From assembly GCA_900541865.1 (NCBI GenBank), contig UQLO01000069.1, positions 1 through 5,097 on the forward strand: a stretch of DNA of 5,097 nt. The letters run 5' to 3'. Both the position numbers and the translations under genes were made by a program. The notes under the pieces are model-generated. The model searched no databases and was not told the origin of the DNA. It saw only the letters and a list, made by a program, of their open reading frames with translations. The DNA is from an uncultured Porphyromonadaceae bacterium (GTDB lineage: Bacteria; Bacteroidota; Bacteroidia; Bacteroidales; Muribaculaceae). Position 1 is the stretch's first letter; the number at the start of each line of letters is the position of its first letter. Below, in pieces: positions 1 through 5,097 of this stretch.

Positions 1-168
1 GCTACTTTATTGAACCCCTACGGGGTTCTTTTTCATTGGTCTACCGATGTCCGGGATTTTCTGTGGGTCGTTGACATCTAAGAGACCGATGTAGCGCGGG
101 GGTGTCGCCCCGCGCTACTTTATTGAACCTCTACGGGGTTCTTTTTCATTGGTCTACCGATGTCCGGG
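1..168 (+). repeat. Tandem two-hairpin intergenic repeat, copies A and B
   Basis: Bases 1-55 recur at 114-168 with a single difference (C17 versus T130), a period of 113 bases. Copy B is complete: a perfect 11-base inverted repeat at 91-101/108-118 (hairpin I, arms GTAGCGCGGGG and CCCCGCGCTAC), a TTTATT linker, then hairpin II at 125-141 (GAACCTCTACGGGGTTC) and a run of five T. Copy A enters the window inside the right arm of hairpin I, so the array probably continues to the left. Read on the plus strand hairpin II plus the T run looks like a weak intrinsic terminator; it points against the neighbouring minus-strand gene, whose stop codon lies 17 bases away. Two related copies lie at 4416-4463 and 4580-4624. 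No gene is supported here. Confidence 0.85.
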
Positions 169-184
169 GCCTTTTATGGGCGGG

Positions 185-1204
185 TCAGAGGCCGGCTTCG
201 AGGGCTGCGTTTACTTCGGCTTTGAGTTCATCGCCCTGCTTGTCGCGGGAGATGATGACGCCGTCGGGCCCGAAGAGGATTATGCAGGGGATGCCGCTGA
301 TTCCGTAGAGGTCGGTGGGGATCGTCTGCGCGTTGAGGATGCAGGGCCAGGGTAGCTCGTGGTCGACGATGGCGCGCTCGGTGTCGGCGGGATCGTCCCA
401 GACGGCCACACCGAGAACATCGAGGCCGCGGTCGTGCCACTGATGGTATAGTTCTTTGAGGACGGGGAGCTGGCGTACGCAGGGTCCGCACCAGCTTGCC
501 CAGAAGTCTACGAGGACGTAGCGGCCTTTGCCGACGTAGTCGCTGAGGCGCTTGGTGACGCCGTTGTGGGTCACTTCGAAGTCGATGTAGTTTCCGCCGG
601 GCTGCGTGGCCTCGCGGCGGCGGGCTGTTTCCATGAAGGACTGCACCTTGCGGTACTTTGCGAAGTCGGGATAGCGCTCGAGCAGGGCGGCGAGCTCGGT
701 TGCGGACATGGATGAGGCATCTCCGCTGAGGAACATATAGTAGCCGAGGGGATTGTCGAGGTTGGCGGTCATTATGCTGTCCTGAAGGGCCTGGTAGCGG
801 TTGTAGATAGCTTCCTGAGCGGCTTCGTCGGCAGCGGCGCGGAATTGGTTGCTGAGTTCGGCGGCCTGAGCGCCGAAAGCTCGCAGCTGGTCGTTGAGCA
901 TTGAGCCGAAGGCCTGGCCGTCGGCGCCGAAGGAGATGGTGCCTGACTCGAGGATGAAAGGCCGCATGCGACGGCCTTCCATGATGACGCGTCCGAGGAC
1001 GGCCTCATCGATTTGGCCGTCGAAAGTGGCGCTTTGCGGGCCGGCGAGGACGCTGTCGAGGACTTCGCCGGAGTCGTAGTTTACAAGGCGTACCATTGCG
1101 CCCTCGTCGTCGGGGCTTGTGGGCACTATAACGCGGAAAGGTTCTGCAAAGGCAGCCATGGTCGCGATGGCCATGGCTGCCGTGAGGATTGGTTTGATGT
1201 TCAT
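185..1204 (-). CDS. Exported TlpA/ResA-like thioredoxin-fold protein with N-terminal DUF4369-like region
   Basis: Likely a periplasmic thiol-disulfide oxidoreductase of 339 residues. Residues 1-20 form a signal peptide with a small-residue cleavage site (AFA before E21) and no lipobox cysteine. Residues about 22-105 resemble the DUF4369 beta domain that precedes TlpA-type domains in many Bacteroidetes proteins. Residues about 106-200 are helical, rich in Ala, Glu and Arg. The thioredoxin fold follows at about 205-339, with the WCGPC active site (C239, C242) after the strand YVLVDFWAS and the expected cis-proline in GIP (P306). Thioredoxin-fold proteins of this kind reduce or exchange disulfides in exported proteins, sometimes for cytochrome c maturation; the substrate here cannot be read from sequence. 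Its ATG directly follows the hpf stop codon (no gap), so it is probably translated as the last gene of that operon. No intrinsic terminator in its own direction is evident downstream, only the repeat hairpins. Confidence 0.9.
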   Translation of the reverse strand: MNIKPILTAAMAIATMAAFAEPFRVIVPTSPDDEGAMVRLVNYDSGEVLDSVLAGPQSATFDGQIDEAVLGRVIMEGRRMRPFILESGTISFGADGQAFGSMLNDQLRAFGAQAAELSNQFRAAADEAAQEAIYNRYQALQDSIMTANLDNPLGYYMFLSGDASSMSATELAALLERYPDFAKYRKVQSFMETARRREATQPGGNYIDFEVTHNGVTKRLSDYVGKGRYVLVDFWASWCGPCVRQLPVLKELYHQWHDRGLDVLGVAVWDDPADTERAIVDHELPWPCILNAQTIPTDLYGISGIPCIILFGPDGVIISRDKQGDELKAEVNAALEAGL

Positions 1205-1495
1205 TTATTTTTTGTCTTTATATTTTTCGAGCTGGGATTCCAGAGCGGTGAGAGCGAGGTCTACGGCCTCCTCGAAGGAGTCGGCGACTTTGTTGGCCAC
1301 GAGGTCACCGGCGGGAGCGGTGAGGCGCACGAGAGCTTCCTTGTTCATGGCGGTTTCCGGCTTCACTACCTTGAGAGTGACATCGGCCGCGGTGACGGCG
1401 CTGAAACGGCGCACCAGGCGCTCAACTTTTTTGTTGATGAACTCCACCAGCTTTGCTGATGCTTCGAAGTGGATTGCCTGAATTCTTACTTCCAT
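1205..1495 (-). CDS. hpf: Ribosome hibernation promoting factor (short HPF/RaiA type)
   Basis: A 96-residue protein of the HPF/YfiA/RaiA family, which binds the 30S decoding region in slow growth and blocks mRNA and tRNA binding. The length matches the short HPF form, with no C-terminal dimerisation domain as in long HPF. Visible family traits are the opening strand MEVRIQAIHFEAS, the helix LVEFINKKVERLVRRF with its basic face, the alternating beta strands in the middle, and the closing acidic/basic helix DSFEEAVDLALTALESQLEKYKDKK-like segment. It starts 2 bases after the recombinase stop codon and ends directly against the next start, so translational coupling within one transcript is likely. 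The adjacency of a xerC-like gene and hpf is a recurring Bacteroidetes arrangement (established knowledge, from memory). Confidence 0.92.
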   Translation of the reverse strand: MEVRIQAIHFEASAKLVEFINKKVERLVRRFSAVTAADVTLKVVKPETAMNKEALVRLTAPAGDLVANKVADSFEEAVDLALTALESQLEKYKDKK

Positions 1496-1497
1496 GG

Positions 1498-2415
1498 TTA
1501 CTGTTTCTTAGTTGCACGAGGATGTGCGGATTTGTAATTTGATTGAAGTTCGCGGTATGTTAGGTGAGTGTACCTTTGGGTTGTAGCGAGGCTGGCGTGG
1601 CCGAGAAGTTCCTGCACGGCTCGGAGGTCGGCTCCGTTGTTCAGCAGGTCGGTGGCGAAGGAATGTCGGAACACGTGCGGACTCTTTCGCGCTGACTTTA
1701 CGCCTTCTTCTTCGAGCTTAGTGCGCACCACTCGGTAGAGGAGCCCGTAGTAGATAGGCTTACCGTTAGGGCGGATGAAGAAGGTGTCGTCGCCGGGTGC
1801 GGCGTATTGGGCGCGCAGGCGGCGGTAGTTCTCGATGAGCTGCGCCAGTTCGGCCCCGAAAGGTATCATTCTTTCCTTATTACGCTTTCCGTGCACTTTT
1901 AGTTCGCTTCGGATGATGTCGACAGCGGAATCGCGCAGGGCGATAAGCTCGGAGGCTCGGATGCCCGTGCTGTAGAGCATGGTGGTGATGAGGGTGTTTC
2001 GGGCAACGATGAAGTCGTCGGGGCAGAAGAGTGAGTCGCGGATGGCGTCGTCGATAGTAGCGGCGCTCTCTTCGGGAGCCAGGAAGACGGGCAGAGGTTT
2101 GGGCCGGCGCCGGGTACGAATACCGGCGACGGGGTTCACTTTGAGGCCATGGTGTCGCACCAGGTACTTGAAGAGGCTGCGGAGGCTCTGGAGGCGTCGC
2201 GCAATAGATGAAATTTTGAGGCCTCGCTCGGACATATTTGCCACCCAGAGGCGGACGTCGGCCAGCTCGACGGACTCGGGATTGTCGGCATCTTTGCACA
2301 ATTCGCACCTGAGGAAGCGACGAAACTCCTCGATATCGCCGATATAGGCAGTGACCGTGGTTGGGGTGCGGACCACTTCGCAGCGAATATAATTATAGAA
2401 ATCAGCGTATAGCAT
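1498..2415 (-). CDS. xerC: Tyrosine recombinase, XerC/XerD-like
   Basis: A 305-residue tyrosine recombinase of the Xer class, whose usual role is resolving chromosome dimers at dif with a partner recombinase. Residues 1 to about 90 form the SAM-like core-binding domain; the catalytic domain follows. All catalytic residues are visible (numbered from the ATG at 2415): R153 in STGIRASEL, K177 in HGKRNKE, H247 and R250 in HVFRHSFATDLL, H273 in LLGHASLATTQRYTH, and the nucleophile Y282. The length suits a chromosomal Xer protein rather than a phage integrase. A TTG at 2421 could start two codons earlier; I prefer the ATG because it is the stronger codon and lies about 28 bases after the predicted transcription start. 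Assignment as XerC rather than XerD rests on the hpf neighbour. First gene of the xerC-hpf-tlpA-like operon. Confidence 0.9.
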   Translation of the reverse strand: MLYADFYNYIRCEVVRTPTTVTAYIGDIEEFRRFLRCELCKDADNPESVELADVRLWVANMSERGLKISSIARRLQSLRSLFKYLVRHHGLKVNPVAGIRTRRRPKPLPVFLAPEESAATIDDAIRDSLFCPDDFIVARNTLITTMLYSTGIRASELIALRDSAVDIIRSELKVHGKRNKERMIPFGAELAQLIENYRRLRAQYAAPGDDTFFIRPNGKPIYYGLLYRVVRTKLEEEGVKSARKSPHVFRHSFATDLLNNGADLRAVQELLGHASLATTQRYTHLTYRELQSNYKSAHPRATKKQ

Positions 2416-2426
2416 GAGCAATGTGC

Positions 2427-2442
2427 AAGGGATGCATCCCTT
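2427..2442. promoter_or_regulatory. 16-base perfect palindrome at the xerC transcription start
   Basis: AAGGGATGCATCCCTT is a perfect palindrome lying immediately downstream of the predicted -7 box of the xerC promoter and covering the expected start of transcription. It could be an operator for a dimeric repressor, or form a small hairpin at the 5' end of the mRNA. The palindrome is seen directly; the role is inferred. Confidence 0.5.
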
Positions 2443-2449
2443 AGATTGC

Positions 2450-2481
2450 CAAATTTACACACAATTATTGAAACACCCAAA
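2450..2481 (-). promoter_or_regulatory. Bacteroidetes-type promoter of the xerC-hpf operon
   Basis: On the minus strand the -33 element TTTG (2478-2481) is followed, after 20 bases counted from its TTG, by TAAATTTG (2450-2457), an exact match to the Bacteroidetes -7 consensus TAnnTTTG with the usual 19-21 base spacing. Transcription should begin near 2443, giving a leader of about 28 bases before the ATG at 2415. Confidence 0.75.
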
Positions 2482-2500
2482 TAAATCGCCAAAAAAGTTC

Positions 2501-2600
2501 GCGCCGCCCGCAGCGCCGCGATGCAGCGCCGCGATGCCGAATCGCGATGGAGCGGGATGAATCGCGATTCGGCGGGATGCGTCGCGGCATTCGCGATAAT
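2501..2600. repeat. GC-rich block of GCGAT-containing direct and inverted repeats
   Basis: This block separates the two divergent promoters and is much richer in GC than its flanks. It holds a 13-base tandem duplication (CAGCGCCGCGATG at 2511-2523 and 2524-2536), a perfect 13-base inverted repeat (GCCGAATCGCGAT at 2536-2548 and its complement at 2561-2573, 12-base loop), a 12-base palindrome GAATCGCGATTC at 2559-2570, and five GCGAT words at 2518, 2531, 2544, 2564 and 2593. No open reading frame here looks real. It may be a repetitive extragenic element or a protein-binding region. Confidence 0.7.
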
Positions 2601-2633
2601 TTTCCATTATCAATTTCCCGGGAAGGGATTTTC

Positions 2634-2664
2634 TTGGCCAATTGGCAAAAAATGAGTAATTTTG
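2634..2664 (+). promoter_or_regulatory. Bacteroidetes-type promoter of the transporter gene, with a palindrome in the spacer
   Basis: TTG (2634-2636), a 20-base spacer, and TAATTTTG (2657-2664) fit the Bacteroidetes consensus TTG-N19-21-TAnnTTTG. The spacer contains the perfect 10-base palindrome GCCAATTGGC (2637-2646), a natural place for a repressor site. Start of transcription should be near 2671, which leaves a leader of roughly 90 bases. The palindromes TTCCCGGGAA (2615-2624) and GATAAT/ATTATC (2595-2600/2606-2611) lie just upstream. Confidence 0.7.
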
Positions 2665-2675
2665 CGGTCGATTTT

Positions 2676-2713
2676 TGAGCGCGGTTTGCACCGGGACATG
2701 GGGAAAGCGCTCA
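2676..2713 (+). other. Possible leader hairpin in the transporter mRNA
   Basis: TGAGCGC (2676-2682) and GCGCTCA (2707-2713) are perfect complements separated by 24 bases, a few bases after the predicted transcription start. A 7-base stem with a long loop is only moderately stable, and I recognise no riboswitch consensus in it. It is listed as a structural feature of unknown purpose. Confidence 0.3.
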
Positions 2714-2763
2714 CAGGACCTACACAAGCATGACTGCATAATTCATAAACCAATCATACTTAG

Positions 2764-4278
2764 ATGTTTACTATCTTTCACGGATTTCATCTCGTGGAGG
2801 CTTACCACGAGTGGAAACGCAATCACCGCAAAAGCAAGAACCCGCTTGGTGTGCGAGCGCTGAAGTTGCTTTTTGCCATCGGCATTCCTTTATTTTTATG
2901 GATAGCGCCTTCGGCGCTCTACGGGCTTCCGAGTCTCAACCCTGTTGAGCACCGCGTTGTTGCCATTTTCGCCTTTGCGGCCCTGATGTGGCTCTTCGAC
3001 GTCGTTCCGGCGTGGACGACGTCGCTTCTGGTGGTTGTGCTGCTGCTGTTCTGCGCCTCGGACAGTGCGCTGTGGTTCTTCCAGACCGATTCTCTGGGTG
3101 AGAAATTCAGCAATTTGGTCAGCAACACGGCCATTCTCCACAGCTTCGCCGACCCCACCATTATGCTGTTCATCGGCGGCTTCATCGTGGCTATCGCGGC
3201 CACCAAGAGCGGCCTTGACGTCTAGCTGGCCAAGGTTATGCTCGCGCCTTTCGGCACGCGCTCGGAGACCGTTCTGCTGGGTTTTATACTGGTAACGGCG
3301 CTTTTCTCGATGTTTATCAGCAACACGGCCACGGCCGCCATGATGCTTACCTTCCTGGGCCCGGTGCTGAAGGCGCTGCCGGCCGACGGCAAGGGTAAGA
3401 TAGGCCTTGCGCTGGCTATTCCCATCGGCGCCAATATCGGCGGCATGGGCACACCCATCGGCACACCTCCCAACGCCATCGCCCTGAAGTTTCTCAACGA
3501 CCCCGAAGGCATGGACCTGGGCATCGGCTTCGGCCAGTGGATGATGGTTATGGTGCCTCTTACCATAGTCCTGCTCTTTATCGCCTGGATAGTGCTTCGT
3601 CGCCTCTTCCCGTTCAAGCAGAAGCAGATTAATCTGGTGATCGAGAGCCACCACGAAGGAAGCTGGAAGGACATTCTTGTCTACGCGACCTTCGCCGTTA
3701 CTGTCGGCCTGTGGCTCACCGACTCCATCACGGGCGTGAACGCCAACGTAGTGGCGATGCTTCCGGTTGGCGTGCTGTGTATGGCGGGTGTCATCACCAA
3801 GCGCGACCTTGAGCAGATTTCGTGGAGTATTCTGTGGATGATAGCGGGCGCCTTCGCCCTGGGCGTGGCCATGCGCCAGAGCGGACTTGCGGCCCATATG
3901 ATTGAGGCCATACCTTTCTCGCAGTGGTCGCCGCTGGCAATCATCATCGGCTCGGGCCTGCTGTGCTATCTTATGGCCAACTTCATCAGCCACACAGCCA
4001 CAGCCGCGCTCTTCGTGCCTATTCTGGCCATTGCGGGAGCTTCGATGGGCGATTCGTTGGCTTCGTACGGCGGCGTGTCGACGCTGCTCATCGGCGTGGC
4101 CATCTGCTCGTCGCTGGCTATGGTTCTCCCCATATCGACGCCTCCGAACGCACTTGCCGACGCCACCGGCTTCATCAAGCAGAAATATATGGTCACCACG
4201 GGCCTCATCATGGGCATCGTCGGCCTTCTGCTGGGCTACGGCGTGCTCATCTTCTGCGGCGTGAAGGGCATCTTCTAA
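2764..4278 (+). pseudogene. SLC13/DASS-family sodium:carboxylate (or anion) symporter gene interrupted by an in-frame amber codon
   Basis: The gene reads as 504 codons, a normal length for the divalent anion:sodium symporter (DASS) family, which imports C4-dicarboxylates, citrate or sulfate with sodium across the inner membrane. Codon 154 is TAG, so conventional translation gives a 153-residue fragment (2764-3225) and at best a restart at ATG 3238 (346 residues). The two inverted-repeat halves are clear: SNT at 186-188 with TPPN at 234-237, and SHT at 409-411 with TPPN at 459-462, the paired substrate and sodium sites of DASS proteins. Many hydrophobic segments run from residue 33 to the C-terminus. 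The stop lies before both binding motifs, so neither fragment should work alone. No frameshift or other decay is visible, so the mutation is recent, a sequencing error, or suppressed. Substrate cannot be decided. The gene has its own promoter and a strong terminator. Confidence 0.85.
3223..3225 (+). other. In-frame amber (TAG) codon inside the transporter gene
   Basis: The local reading is GGC CTT GAC GTC TAG CTG GCC AAG GTT ATG, in the same frame on both sides (L-D-V-stop-L-A-K-V-M). The protein on both sides continues the same DASS family alignment without lost residues. One base change would restore sense (for example CAG, AAG or TGG); which one was ancestral cannot be told without homologues. 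Confidence 0.95.
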
Positions 4279-4303
4279 GCGCCGGCTCCTCTTCGACAAT
4301 ACA

Positions 4304-4334
4304 GCGCCCCGCGGCCGGTCCGCGGGGCGCTTTT
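4304..4334 (+). terminator. Intrinsic terminator of the transporter gene
   Basis: A perfect 11-base stem (4304-4314 GCGCCCCGCGG with 4320-4330) closes a 5-base loop CCGGT and is followed by four T. It begins 25 bases after the transporter stop codon. The intact terminator fits a gene that was functional until recently. Confidence 0.85.
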
Positions 4335-4350
4335 GCATCCCCCAAGGAGG

Positions 4351-4367
4351 GCGAGCTTCCAGCTCGC
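4351..4367. repeat. Short palindrome GCGAGCT-TCC-AGCTCGC
   Basis: A perfect 7-base stem with a 3-base loop, just after the transporter terminator. It is one of several small hairpins with tiny loops in this intergenic stretch and has no T run, so it is not a second terminator. Confidence 0.55.
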
Positions 4368-4415
4368 AAGCCGCGAAAGGGGCCGACCTATGGCGGCGAA
4401 GGAGGCAAGACATTG

Positions 4416-4463
4416 CTGAACCCTGTAGTGGTTCAGTAAAGTTGCGCGGGGACTACAGCCCCG
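4416..4463 (-). repeat. Two-hairpin intergenic element, copy C (inverted)
   Basis: Read on the minus strand it has the same order as copies A, B and D: a GGGGCTGTAGTCCCCGCGC hairpin I (stem at 4447-4451/4459-4463), a short linker containing TTTACT, then hairpin II (4416-4422/4430-4436, CTGAACC with GGTTCAG). It is the most diverged copy: the inner two pairs of hairpin II are lost on the minus strand. Confidence 0.65.
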
Positions 4464-4488
4464 GTATTGCCGACCCACCAATCGAATC

Positions 4489-4555
4489 GGCGACCCCGCT
4501 AAGGCCCGAACCTCGCCGAAAGGTGCGGACGGGGTTCGACCCCGACGGGGTCGCC
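4489..4555. other. Compact foldable island between inverted elements
   Basis: A perfect 10-base outer stem (GGCGACCCCG 4489-4498 with CGGGGTCGCC 4546-4555) encloses a 4-base stem with a 7-base loop (4510-4513/4521-4524) and a hairpin CGGGGTTCGACCCCG (4530-4544) that abuts the outer stem with one base between. The arm at 4538-4544 can instead pair with 4546-4552, so two folds compete. It superficially resembles a tRNA but does not meet the rules for one. Transcription is unknown. Confidence 0.5.
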
Positions 4556-4579
4556 TCTCCTATATATATGCCGTTTACC

Positions 4580-4624
4580 CGGGGCTGTCGCCCCGCGCTA
4601 CCATCTTGAACCCTTACAGGGTTC
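4580..4624 (+). repeat. Two-hairpin intergenic element, copy D
   Basis: Hairpin I is CGGGGC-TGTC-GCCCCG (4580-4595) followed by CGCTAC as in copy B. Hairpin II is GAACCCTTACAGGGTTC (4608-4624), a perfect 7-base stem with TAC loop. Compared with copy A the closing C-G pair has become T-A, changed on both sides so that pairing is kept. Unlike copies A and B it has no T run after it. Confidence 0.75.
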
Positions 4625-4666
4625 TGTTACAATAGTTTAGGCGGCCGGCCTTCCCTTCGGGATGGG

Positions 4667-4684
4667 CGAGGGCTGAAGCCCTCG
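4667..4684. repeat. Palindrome CGAGGGC-TGAA-GCCCTCG
   Basis: A perfect 7-base stem with a TGAA loop, followed by GTCCAT. On the minus strand it reads ATGGACCGAGGGCTTCAG..., a type of intergenic repeat I associate with Bacteroidales genomes from memory; this needs a genome-wide search to confirm. Confidence 0.55.
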
Positions 4685-4703
4685 GTCCATACGTTGCGCC
4701 CCC

Positions 4704-4735
<32 letters not shown>

Positions 4736-4753
4736 CATCTTGCGCATGGCAAT

Positions 4754-4783
4754 AAAAAAACGCCCGGAATCCGGGCGTTTTTT
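4754..4783 (-). terminator. Intrinsic terminator of pckA, able to act in both directions
   Basis: The stem CGCCCGG/CCGGGCG (4761-4767/4771-4777) with loop AAT is flanked by seven A (4754-4760) and six T (4778-4783), so the hairpin has a T run on either strand. It lies 22 bases past the pckA stop codon, which makes pckA termination its main role; it would also stop transcripts arriving from the left. Confidence 0.9.
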
Positions 4784-4805
4784 ATTGTGGGGTCAACTAT
4801 CTTGA

Positions 4806-5097
4806 TCAGATGTGGGGACCGGCAGCTACGAGAGCCTTGCCGGCGGGGTTGTTTTCGTACTTCTTGAAGTTCTTGATGAAGCGAGCGGCGAGGTCTTCGG
4901 CCTTGGTGTACCATTCCTGGGGATTGGCATAGGTGTCGCGGGGGTCGAGGATCTTGGGATCTACGCCGGGGAGCTCGGTGGGAATCTCGAAGTCGAAGAT
5001 GGGGAGGGTCTTTGTGGGAGCCTTGAGGATAGCGCCGTCGAGGATAGCGTCGATGATGCCGCGGGTGTCCTTGATGGAGATGCGCTTGCCGGTGCCG
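4806..5097 (-). CDS. pckA: ATP-dependent phosphoenolpyruvate carboxykinase, C-terminal part (gene runs off the right edge)
   Basis: The last 96 residues of PEP carboxykinase (ATP), which interconverts oxaloacetate plus ATP and PEP plus CO2 plus ADP in the cytoplasm. The fragment opens with GTGKRISIKDTR, whose R5, I6 and T11 correspond to the adenine-binding R449, I450 and T455 of the E. coli enzyme, and it includes IPTELPGVDPKILDPRDTY and the family ending PAGKALVAAGP. From the conserved Arg to the C-terminus there are 91 residues, the same as in the 540-residue E. coli protein, so this end is complete. In anaerobic Bacteroidetes the enzyme often works towards oxaloacetate, feeding succinate formation (known of the phylum). 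The stop is TGA. The gene converges on the transporter and has its own terminator. Confidence 0.96.
   Translation of the reverse strand, partial: GTGKRISIKDTRGIIDAILDGAILKAPTKTLPIFDFEIPTELPGVDPKILDPRDTYANPQEWYTKAEDLAARFIKNFKKYENNPAGKALVAAGPHI

Noticed and set aside
1013..1481. Plus-strand open frames opposite hpf and the thioredoxin-like gene
   Set aside because: They mirror well-recognised genes on the minus strand and show no family motifs of their own.
2501..2600. dif site for the Xer recombinase
   Set aside because: The region lacks the two AT-rich 11-base arms around a 6-base centre; the inverted repeat is GC-rich with a 12-base loop.
2698..2733. Short leader open frame (MGKALTGPTQA) before the transporter
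   Set aside because: Eleven codons with no conserved feature or start signal; short frames like this arise by chance.
2455..2739. 94-codon minus-strand open frame in the divergent intergenic region
   Set aside because: It crosses both promoters and the GC-rich repeats and has no recognisable domain.
2896..4413. 505-codon minus-strand open frame opposite the transporter
   Set aside because: Its product is rich in Arg, His and Gln without any domain, typical of the antisense of a GC-rich membrane protein gene; the plus strand has clear DASS motifs.
4489..4555. Possible tRNA gene (GGCGACC/GGTCGCC ends and a GGTTCGACCC arm)
   Set aside because: Only 67 bases long, no D arm, no U at the base before the would-be anticodon, and the T-like arm is not placed correctly against the acceptor strand.

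Overview
The window looks like chromosomal DNA from a GC-rich member of the Bacteroidales, plausibly Muribaculaceae. Three things support this. The recombinase and ribosome hibernation genes sit side by side as they do in Bacteroidetes. The secreted thioredoxin-like protein has the DUF4369-plus-TlpA build common in that phylum. Both divergent promoters fit the Bacteroidetes consensus (TTG, about 20 bases, TAnnTTTG) and start codons lack Shine-Dalgarno sequences. The family-level placement is inference.

Layout. Positions 1-184 hold a tandem repeat that runs off the left edge. Positions 185-2415 are a compact minus-strand operon read as xerC-like tyrosine recombinase, hpf (ribosome hibernation factor), then an exported TlpA-like thioredoxin protein; the junctions are 2 and 0 bases. 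Positions 2416-2763 are a divergent control region with two well-formed promoters, each carrying a palindrome, and a GC-rich block of repeats between them. Positions 2764-4278 (plus strand) encode an SLC13/DASS-type carboxylate transporter that is intact except for one in-frame amber codon at 3223-3225. Positions 4279-4805 are a long intergenic stretch with a strong terminator, a mosaic of short palindromes, two inverted copies of the same two-hairpin element seen at 1-168, a heptamer tandem repeat, and the pckA terminator. Positions 4806-5097 are the C-terminus of ATP-dependent PEP carboxykinase on the minus strand, convergent with the transporter.

The genes are mostly housekeeping. PEP carboxykinase and a di- or tricarboxylate transporter both belong to C4-acid metabolism, but they face each other and are not an operon. 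The most interesting items are the amber codon in an otherwise healthy transporter gene and a family of intergenic two-hairpin elements (four copies in 5 kb, one stem pair changed on both sides) arranged as a direct tandem at one gene end and as an inverted pair at another. I see no CRISPR array, tRNA, rRNA or prophage gene, and no convincing new multi-gene system.
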